From Phoronis ovalis (taxonomy: Eukaryota > Phoronida > Phoronidae), in assembly GCA_028565635.1 (NCBI GenBank), contig JAOXYB010041005.1:1-13023 (forward strand): a stretch of DNA of 13,023 nucleotides, in the 5' to 3' direction. The notes beneath the pieces were generated by a model, which was not told the origin of the DNA, made no database searches, and saw only the letters and a program-made list of their open reading frames with translations. Shown here piece after piece: positions 1 to 8,600 of this stretch. The first letter of the stretch is position 1. Each line of letters begins with the position of its first letter. Position numbers and translations under genes: made by a program.

Positions 1-400
1 ACAACTAAAGTATACTTTAGGCATATGCTTTCAGTACATTCCAGGTATACTTAATATGTGCTCATTTTTGGTATGGGTTAATTATTTCATGTCGTATTTA
101 CAATTTGACAGGAGCACATTTGCTTCGATCATGCCAAATCTGCACAGTCAAGTGTTATGACCTAGCTGCCATCCCGCGACCCTAAAAATCCTGACCATGT
201 TTATACATCCAGGTAACAACAAAAAGAGACCCATATTGTTTATATTAATATACCCATAATCATATTTATATGCGTATATGAAAATTTTGAACTGGGATCA
301 AACTTTAAGGTTAGCTTTACCATTTGGTTTTCTGCACAGCCGGGCCAATAATTAATAACACAAATTTAAACCCTAAACATGAAAATATAATTATACTGTG
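1..400. other. AT-rich noncoding flank
   Basis: No gene is supported. There are isolated splice-like signals, such as an acceptor-like TTTGACAG ending at 111 on the + strand and a minus-strand acceptor-like CTGTGCAG near 140. None leads to an exon I can tie to a protein. Confidence 0.4.
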
Positions 401-540
401 GAGGAATTTGTGACCCATATTTATGCCAGGAAGAATGGAACTGTGACCCAACGACTGGGACCATTGCAGGCAGTATGTCCCCTGGTCAAAAGGATCACCC
501 CCAGGGTGTGACCCATACATTACAAATACACTGGAAAAAA
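401..540 (-). repeat. Degenerate tandem repeat, about 33-bp period, GGGTCAC core
   Basis: The + strand sequence GTGACCCA occurs at 410-417, 443-450 and 508-515, spaced 33 and 65 bp (two units), with a degenerate copy near 475. On the minus strand the unit reads TGGGTCAC followed by AT-rich sequence and CCTGGCATAAA. An open frame of 77 codons on the minus strand (550-317) crosses this repeat, shows an 11-residue rhythm, and is best explained by it. Confidence 0.55.
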
Positions 541-577
541 ATAGACACAATACATTGATTTCAGAGAATAAATTTAC

Positions 578-719
578 CTAATATGAGGCTCATTACGTGG
601 TATTGATGATACAGAATTGAATACCTGAAACGATGATGTCCTGGGAGCAGTTCTAGAGTCATCATCCTCTTCATTGTCAAACTGTTGGTAATTCATTTCC
701 TCGATCAATACATGAATAC
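578..719 (-). CDS. Possible internal or first coding exon of an unidentified divergent gene
   Basis: On the minus strand a 142-nt open stretch is framed by an acceptor (TTTTTCAATATTCAG, AG at 721-720) and a good donor (ATTAG, then GTAAAT at 577-572). It carries 46 full codons with two bases at each end. The peptide begins IHVLIEEMNYQQFDNEEDDD and continues with a Ser/Thr-rich region. An ATG in good context (GAGGAAATG, 696-694) could be its start. I do not recognise the protein, and I could not trace a convincing partner exon in either direction within the window. It would be transcribed divergently from ANKLE2. It could be a chance open stretch, but the acidic and Ser-rich composition and paired splice sites are unusual for the surrounding AT-rich noise. 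Confidence 0.35.
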
Positions 720-720
720 C

Positions 721-1237
721 TGAATATTGAAAAATTAGACCCTGCTACCAAATTAGACTTTAATTGTTTCAAAGACCCACGATTTTCAGAGCACGGACTC
801 CTTTTATGCAAGATAAATTCCAAATAATACAATATGAACATTTTGTACAAATCATTTGATAACAGTGGATGGGTTAATTAGTGTACTGTATTTCCAATAT
901 CACAGACACAAATGACTTACTCCTGATATACAAAAGATAGTTACATGGATATATGCATGGTCCTCAAAGTTATGAGTGTGCCAGTGTCACCCCTGTAAGT
1001 AAAATTAGTATGGCGATTTTTAAACAATCTCATGTATATCCTAAAATAAAACTTGTTTTTCTTTATACTCAATATTTGCCTTTGTTTCATCTGTCAGTGC
1101 AATTATTAAGGTTGCGTCTGTGTGTTGCTTTTTGTTTTTAAGAGGCTATTTCAGTTAACAAGAAAAAGTGACAAGCAAAAAAAAACAAAACAGTTCCCGA
1201 AAAGATAACGGTCGCCAAAAATATATAACCAAAAGAC
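721..1237. other. Noncoding AT-rich stretch
   Basis: Nothing recognisable was found. A 62-codon frame at 953-1141 has no family resemblance or plausible splice context. A-rich sequence at about 1176-1192 precedes the GC-rich direct repeat. Confidence 0.5.
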
Positions 1238-1282
1238 AATGCTCGCTGCTCGCACTTAACAGACCAAATGCTCGCTGCTCGC
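1238..1282 (+). repeat. 16-bp direct repeat, AATGCTCGCTGCTCGC
   Basis: Exact copies lie at 1238-1253 and 1267-1282, a 29-bp period. Each contains the internal doublet GCTCGCTGCTCGC. The GC-rich unit stands out in AT-rich sequence and directly precedes the C-rich tract. It is probably part of a dispersed repeat. Confidence 0.6.
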
Positions 1283-1286
1283 GATA

Positions 1287-1318
1287 CCCCCCTCCCCCTC
1301 CCCTCCCCCTCCCCCTCT
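1287..1318 (+). repeat. C-rich polypyrimidine tract
   Basis: Thirty-two bases of only C and T, made of five runs of four to six C separated by single T and ending in CTCT. The minus strand therefore has five G-runs of four or more with one-base loops, a classic G-quadruplex pattern, and the tract is also a triplex candidate. Confidence 0.75.
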
Positions 1319-2013
1319 ACAGCCCTCTATAATGAAATGTCTATAAAGTAGGTAAACATATTATTTAATAAGTACATGGCCTGGAAGCACTATATGCATC
1401 AAGTTCAGACATCTAGAGGCTGAGTCAAACATTTTAACATTCAGTTTATTGTCCAGGCATTCTCCAATGATTCTCTCACCCTGTATCATCTCGTTTGAGG
1501 GTACAACAGTCAACAGGTCAACAGGTTTCACTAATATTTCTTCTGCAGTACGGGAGAAATATAACCTGTTGCATCCGATTCCTCTATTAAAATTCGTAAA
1601 TTGTTACAAGCTACCGATTAAGTTCAATCAAGCGATATAGCATGTTACATACAGTAAGTTAAAAATATACAAGCATTTATTACCAGTCTAAAAACAAAAT
1701 TTAGAACAATTTCCTATATTTAATAAGAGAAGCGAAAAGGGGGTGGATCCCAACCTCTGCAAATGATCTTGAGTCGATCGCTTTAAACAAGTTATCAAAA
1801 TATTTTAAAATAACGGATAATTAACTAAAGTCATGAAATTATTTGTAACATTAACAATGCATCTCTTTTTTATCATTTACCTTGATATCAAATGTTATCA
1901 GAACACGAAATAATCTTTAAAAGAGCACAAAGTTCATAAAAGTGAATGTTTCATCCATGATGTCAACATCGAAAAGTCCGATGGGAAAATTAGGAAGTGT
2001 AAAGTTGCATAGG
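1319..2013. other. Noncoding stretch upstream of the promoter
   Basis: AT-rich with no supported exon. The 63-codon frame at 1449-1640 is without recognisable features. A first noncoding or membrane-anchor exon of ANKLE2 could lie here, but I could not identify one. Confidence 0.45.
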
Positions 2014-2123
2014 ATTGGCTACAAATATCACTTTTCCAAGCGAATGTCCAATGAAAATGATGTTAACACTTACAGAAGAAAATAGGTCAAATTGGACAAA
2101 CAGACATAAGAGGGAAATTTAAA
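2014..2123 (+). promoter_or_regulatory. Candidate promoter with three CCAAT boxes
   Basis: Three CCAAT cores lie within 160 bp of the start codon: ATTGG at 2014-2018 (minus orientation, in GGATTGGCT), CCAAT at 2048-2052, and ATTGG at 2091-2095 (minus, weaker flanks). A TTTAAA that could serve as a weak CHR-like site is at 2118-2123. There is no TATA box. Several spaced CCAAT boxes are typical of NF-Y-driven G2/M genes, which would suit a mitotic-exit protein. The sites are seen; the function is inferred. Confidence 0.35.
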
Positions 2124-2159
2124 GCGTGTGGAGCTGTTCTGTTTGCCTGTAACGTTAAA

Positions 2160-2171
2160 ATGTCTAAGTAA
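2160..2171 (+). promoter_or_regulatory. Minimal upstream ORF (Met-Ser-Lys-stop) overlapping the main start as TAATG
   Basis: ATG at 2160-2162, TCT, AAG and TAA at 2169-2171. The last base of the stop is the first base of the main ATG (2171-2173). The uORF start has A at -3 (good context); the main start has G at -3. The uORF is in the -1 frame relative to the main CDS. The arrangement would allow termination-reinitiation or leaky scanning. It matters only if the transcript begins upstream of 2160. Confidence 0.6.
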
Positions 2172-2600
2172 TGATTCCGATTTCAGATTTAAACGAGAAA
2201 GACATGGAGATCATTTTAAAGGAAGTTAAGTTGCTCAATAACCGAGAACTAAAAGACAAACTGAAGGCATATGGCGAATCTGAAGAGTTTTGCACCGCAC
2301 CGATGACACCAATCACACGTCCTATTTTCGAAAGAAAACTTGCTAAACTGATTTCAGGTGTTTCTACAGGCGTAGTTTTGGAAAACTCTGACGTTTCTGT
2401 ATCTCAAAATATTGACGCTGCACTAGCAAGTGGTTGTAGTGTTGCTGGTTGTAGCGATGTTCAAACAGAAACTGGATTACCAGTGCTAAAACTAGAAGGA
2501 AATGATACTGAAAAAACAAACAAACCTGATGCCGATGGTGATCAGTCAGAAGATCCTATCACATATTATGGCGTCTGTTGTCCAGTGGAATTACCTGCTG
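2171..2600 (+). CDS. ANKLE2: ANKLE2 coding exon 1: LEM domain and start of the RNase H1-N-like domain
   Basis: Encodes residues 1-143 plus one base of codon 144. The LEM fold (bihelical, binds BAF in the family) is seen in LLNNRELKDKLKAYG (21-35) followed by PMTPITRPIFERKLAKLI (44-61), the usual helix, Pro-rich turn and R-x-x-x-x-K-L pattern. Residues 64-130 are Ser/Asp/Cys-rich and look disordered. TYYGVCCPVELPA (131-143) begins the next domain and continues in exon 2. The start is set by an in-frame TAA at 2165-2167, only one codon upstream. The donor is GTATGT at 2601. Reading through it meets a stop at 2648, so the splice is needed. An alternative is an acceptor at 2184-2185 (TTTCAG), which would add an unseen upstream exon and drop the first five codons. 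Confidence 0.9.
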
Positions 2601-5600
2601 GTATGTACTTTAGCAAACCAGGACCTGAGAAGGGAATTTACTGCAACTAGTCCAATTCTTCCCTTACAAAAAGGTTCTATAGAAATGTTCCAATTTCTAT
2701 AGAATTCTACAGAGCTCTATAGAATTCTAGAGAGTTTTATATAGAGTTCTCTACAGAATTCTATGGTTTTCTATTGACATAAAGGAGAAGAATTGAACTA
2801 TCCTGCAATCTGTGTTTGCTTATAGAGTGTGTAGGGTAATGTTGATTCTGATACATCACACTACTGGGATGGTAGTCCTGCAAGCATGACCCTACTATGG
2901 ACAGTCTACAGCTTGTCCGTAGGGTCATGACCGCCTCGTGTCTCAGACCAGCCGAAGTTCGAAAACACTTACTTTCCTAATAAATTCCATCCAAAATTTT
3001 GCTTCTGCCTATCCCTTGACTACTCCGCTGCTTATACCATCGTAATCCTGTAAGCATGACTACTATGGACAGCCTACGACTTGTCTGTAGGGTCATGACC
3101 GCCTCATATCTCAGACCAGCCGAAGTTCGAAAACACAGCCGTAGGCTGTCCATAATAGGGTCATGCTTGCAGGACTAATACCACCGTATCCAGATAACTT
3201 AATCATAGATTCAACAGCACATCAGCATAAAATCCAAAATGCACTCTTGAAGGTTTGTTCATCCATGGTATGGATATTATGTTATTGCGCATGCGTGAAG
3301 GCTAGTAGAACTTCGGCTGGTCTGAGATACGAAACGGTCATGACTTTACGGACAAGCCGTAGGCTGTCCATAGTAGGGTCATGCTTGCAGGACTACTGGG
3401 GTGGTTACTTGATATATGATCTTGCTATGATAACCGACAAATTGCTGTAGCTTCATCTAAATAAATCATGATAACATGCTAAACTCTACTATGTAACCAC
3501 TTTGGCTTGTTTGATTCCCGGGGGGCACCTATTTATATATTATGAATACATGGTTGTTTGGGCTACATGAACTGCAGCGGGTGTTGGCAGCCACCTCCCG
3601 GTCTCCCTTTGAACTATTTTTAACATCCGAAAGCAAAAAGACGCTTCCGGTCATCGTTTGGCAAACAAATAGCACCCGGAAATAAAATGCGTCTCAATTT
3701 TTTTAGAAGCAAACTTTCACTTTGAAAAGTGCTTTGGACGCTCTAACAAAAAATATTGGGCTCCCAGAAATTAAATGGGGCCACTTGATTTGGAACACAG
3801 CTGTCCCACAGGGCTACTGTTTATTTTCAGCAGGTGTTTAGCCTGCAGAGTTTTTGGTTATTTAATATCTTTATTTTATTGAAGAAGCTAAGTTGGTGTT
3901 TTGTAAACTTCAATCTGACGGTGGCCTTACAACCCCATGTCTAATCATTTGCTGACAATTTTGACAAGAGAATCTCTAAAAGTTTCCAGGTTTTGGGCTA
4001 GAAGCTCCTGATCTCTGAAGCATGTAGCATAATGAGTATAATGGAATTATTCCCAGAAGACATTAATTGTATTACTTTCTGTCAATCTTTGGCTGGTTTT
4101 GTTGGCATGAGCACTAAGTAATTGTTTATACTGCACCACCATGTTTTTTTGTAGAAGAAAGTTGTGTGTTCAGTGACAGGTTAGAAGTGCTCAAGATGGT
4201 AAAGAAAACAAAAGGTGCAAGGTTCAAATCCTTCAAAACTAAGGAAGAGGCAGAAACATTCGCTAATGCAACTTCTGAACAGCTTATACAGTCTCCTATA
4301 AGGGGAATCATGGATTCACCTGCAAGGGTTAGCTAAACTTATTAAAAATATTATACAACATTACTTACAGATTCCATGGAAATAATGCTTTTTGTAAGGA
4401 ATAGAATCGACTGGGGTTCGAACCTGAACATTTTGATTTGGATCCTGTCTATTTACCTTCTTTCTTCCAATTTAAGGAACATCCAGTATAAAACTTCTTT
4501 TGGTTGAGATATGCAAGATACATTTTAGGTTGAAAAATAAATAACTTTGATATTCTTAACAGCCTACAACAGAGTTCAAGATTTCCACTGTGAGATTCGC
4601 CTCTGAATCACTTCCATTCAAGGCTCCTAAAATTCAAGATCTTGTGAAATTGAGGAAAGCCATCGAAGCAAATAACGTAACTACTTTTAAAGAACTTGTC
4701 TGGGGTAATCCTAGATATCTGATTAGCAATGGTGATACACCTACTATATTACAAGTAAGTTTGTCTTTAAAAACCTGACCAGATGTGCAGCCCAGAATTC
4801 ATATTTTTCTCATTCTGACACAAAAGGTAGTGCCTTTTCAACCAAAATGGTGGTGCCTTTCTGGAAACACAATTTTTCACCAAATTTGTGTATGGTAAGG
4901 CCTAAAATAAAAAATAGTGTGCTTCCAGTCAGTAAAAAAATAAAACAGGGTATGTAGGTAGGCATTTAAAAAAAAATATATATTGACCAAACAATGAAAG
5001 AATAACAACACAGGTATTTTTTGTGAAAAAAAAATAAAAAATTGGCCACAGCGACAATGAAACAACATAGATATTTGTTATGAAATACAAAAAATAAATT
5101 AAATAAAAGAAAGAAAGGAAACAGCATTAAGGCATGTGTGAGTTAAATTAAGAAGCCTTTCGCAAACTTTTTCTACATGTTCCTTTGATGTTTGACATCA
5201 TTAGTTTGTAACATGTGAGGAACCATGTTGGTGTAATGCAAATTTAGCTGCATTTAGATCCACCACAATTATTTTGTTTATTATTTTTATTATTTAATTC
5301 TTTCCAGGAAGGATTTCGGTACAATGCAATGCACACAGCAGCAATAAAAAACAAATCAGAAATTGCTCGACTTCTGTTAGATATCATACAGGATTTTTCT
5401 TTTATTGAGAAACTGTATGTGGAGGATGAAGAAGTAACAAGAAAGAGTAGAATAACATTTTTACTTGACATGTATTTGAACACACCAGATAAAGGGGTGA
5501 GGCATTTGCTGGCAGATTTACAGATAAGCAGCATTTTTACCCGTCTGTTAAGCTCATTTTTATTAATAAAAATTTCCGAATATCTGAGTCCCATTTACTG

Positions 5601-8600
5601 TGTGGTGTATGCTTGAAAATAAGCTTAAATTTTTAGTCTTTTTTATTAAATTGGACAAAATTTGAATATTCGAGTCGTCTCTATTCCAGCTGAATGAAAC
5701 TCCTCTCCACTTTGCATGTAAGTTTGGTAGCATTGATGTTGTGAAGGTTTTGCTGACAAATCCTAACACTGATAGAAATGTTGTCAACCAGTATGGAGAA
5801 AAACCTATGGATGTAAGTCCTGAATATAAATATCATTGTTATCAAAAAAATGTTCTCTTAAATCGGTTGCTATATTTTGATAACAGTGTTGTTCAAATTC
5901 AGCAATACTATTTTAAGTTAGTCATTGCCTATTTGTTTGAAAACTTGTTAATAATTTGCTTAAATGAACTGGAAAGCTGGAAAAGTTGCCAAAAACTTAG
6001 TGTTATTCTAAAAGTAAAGCTAGTATGTATTTCAAACAAGTAACGTAATTTTATGTGCTTGAAAATTTGGTGAATTGGCGTATAGTCATATCCTCTGTGA
6101 TGTCGTTGTTGTCGTATGTAACATCGACTTTGTCTCGCAATAACAGCTTCAGTTTTTATCCGATCAGCTTCAAGTTAGTTACAGATAGTTACAGAGTAAG
6201 TACAGGTTACATATAATTCTGTCCCAGATTACTTCCAATATGACAGGCTTGTGGCTGTGTTTGTTCCCGAGAAGGTACCTCGAGGTGATATTTTGAAATG
6301 TCTATCCAAAATTTAGCTGTTTACAATTTCTTGTTTATTTATTCTCTCGTATTGGCGATTGAAATTAGCCCATATGGTAAGTCTAGGTGTTATCAGTTAA
6401 GCGACATTTTAACATTACCTTCAAAAGGGGTTACAATGTTGAACCAAATTGAGTGGCACAAAAACTATATCACATATTAAAGAAATTGGTCTGTCACATC
6501 TGTATGTTTGTAATGTATGCACATCACATGATTTATGACCTTCATTTTCACAAATGATTTGCTTTATCAAAAGTATTCAGTGGTTTCTTTTATGTGTGTA
6601 CCTGCTTTAAAAATTGCACTGTCTATCTGCAGACCACATTGCCTGTGTACAATTAACTGTATTCTGATGAGAATTTGTTTGCAACAAGAGTTTTCTTCCA
6701 ACAGACAGCATTGTGTATAGAACTTTACATGAACGTTCAAAAGAAGTTTTTGTAAACGGAAACAAGTTTTGTACATTGACCTGGCTGTTCTTATAACATA
6801 TCCCATGTTTATAGATTGTTTGTGCAAGAAGAGAAGATTGTCTATCACTGAAAGAAGATATTTTACAATTACTTGATGGTAAGTTTTTGGTTGTGATTTT
6901 CTGTGTACTGTTCTGTGCTTTACTGTATTTTCAAAATGGGGTAATTACAATTTCCACTTTGCACCAGTAATCATGGAACTTGCTTTGACTTATCCTGTAC
7001 CAGGAGGGATCCCTTAAATAACACTCACCAAAATTAGCAGAATCATCTAATGCATTTTTTTTTTAATATGAGAGATCAAATAGCGGAACTGCAATGACAT
7101 ATATTAAATAAATGGAAGATGATTTTATAATAACTTTACTTTTGTAGCCCAGTTTTATGTCCCTTTAGTGGGGTATGAAGATAATTCTACGCAGTCTATA
7201 ATTTGTGAACCATGGTCACCTGAAACTCCAAACAACCAATCAGATATCTCATTAGATAGTTTGTCAGGAAATAGTCCTCTAAACTCAGCAAGAATTTTGA
7301 AAGCATGTGCAGGGCCAATGTCACCAACTCAGGTAAATTGATTCTTATATTAGAAATATCTAAAAAATTAAGGAACAGATATCACATTTGTCTGCTGAAT
7401 GAAGTGGAAGAGTTGGTCTATGAAATCAATTTCAGTACATGGAAACAAAATGTCGTCCCTGTGATATTTGGTAATACCACTGCACGGATGGAATCCTGAG
7501 TAAAATAAGTGTTCTAATTTTGCCTGTTTTTACGAGAATAATAACTTAAGGTCAGACTCATCCCAGCATTGCAGATGTTTACTGGGGCAGTTATAAGATT
7601 TCCGTGAACTTTAGACACACAATTTCCATCAAAAACATCTGACCATATCCAAAGTTTCCAAAAGTGCATGCTGCTACACCATCTTGGAATTACCTCAGTA
7701 AGCAGCTGTGGTTCTGCTGTGAGTTTGACCTTTTATTATATGAATGTTTTTGGTCTAAAATTTACGTAAATAATTTGTGCTTAACTTTGCAGAATTTTTT
7801 ATTTTTGTTGCGGAATAAGGAAAAAAATCGATGCACAATTTTAAGTTTTTCACTGCAGAATATCACAGGGACTGAAATGTAATGAAACATTTACTATTGA
7901 TATTGTTGTTGCTGGGGGATATTCTACATATAGTACACTCCCCTTCTCCTGTAACACTAAATGTGAAGCAGCCCTAACTTTTTAATTGGTACCAATTTAT
8001 AATTTCAACATACGACGTTTGTGAAGATTGGTATGGATATTGTATCAAAGTTTATATATATTCAGGCTCAGCTGTTTTACCAGAACTGGTCTGCACCTCC
8101 TAAGGGAGGCAAAGACTGTGTCCGAAAAACATTTCACGAAATAAAGCGGCAAGACAGTGATAAAGGTTGTGAAAGAATTGGAAGGTATCAGCTTATTATG
8201 TTTGTTTTACATTCAATAGATGCCACAAAGCTGGGTCTTCTTTCTGTTCTGAGATCATATTACTATTTTATAAACTTGTAGTAGAATGTTTACATGCACT
8301 TGGTGGATCAGCAAGCATGGAGTTTCGTGAATAAAAATTGACATAGTTCTAAATATGCTTGCTTCATTCCATTTACAAAACAAGCATACTGGGAATTTTG
8401 GGTGCACATACACGACCAGTGGCTCCACCAAGTACATGCTTCTACTGGGAACTTGTTCTTTGTGTCCATTAAAAGTTAGAAAGATGATGTAACATTGTGC
8501 AACAACTAACTTGCTATTCAGCAAATTTTTGTGCTATTTCATTCTGATGGTGGAATAAAACATTTGTTTTACGCAAAACAAACTGGAAAAGTCCTAATCC

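Larger units (their letters stand above)
2601..4154 (+). other. ANKLE2: ANKLE2 intron 1
   Basis: 1554 nt, GTATGT to GTAG. It holds the CTATAGAATTC tandem repeat and the nested inverted-repeat element. 3400-4140 is mixed single-copy-looking sequence with a somewhat GC-richer patch (about 3515-3690) and no exon. Confidence 0.85.

Noticed and set aside
317-550. 77-codon minus-strand open frame
   Set aside because: It runs through the 33-bp-period GGGTCAC repeat; its 11-residue rhythm comes from the repeat and no family or splice context fits.
3163-3450. 95-codon + strand open frame
   Set aside because: Mostly inside the reverse copies of the inverted-repeat element; no recognisable protein.
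4220-4232. GGTTCAAATCC, like a tRNA B-box
   Set aside because: Lies inside coding exon 2 in the conserved ARFKSF motif; no acceptor stem or A-box.
2564-4310. Viroplasmin-like domain as a sign of caulimovirus insertion
   Set aside because: The domain is a normal part of ANKLE2 proteins, split by an ordinary intron and in the family position; no viral genes nearby.
4408-4430. GGGGTTCGAACC, like a tRNA T-arm or tRNA-derived SINE
   Set aside because: The stem does not pair properly and no A-box or cloverleaf lies upstream.
6567-6848. 93-codon minus-strand frame in intron 5 overlapping exon 6
   Set aside because: Antisense to exon 6 and AT-rich intron sequence; no family resemblance.
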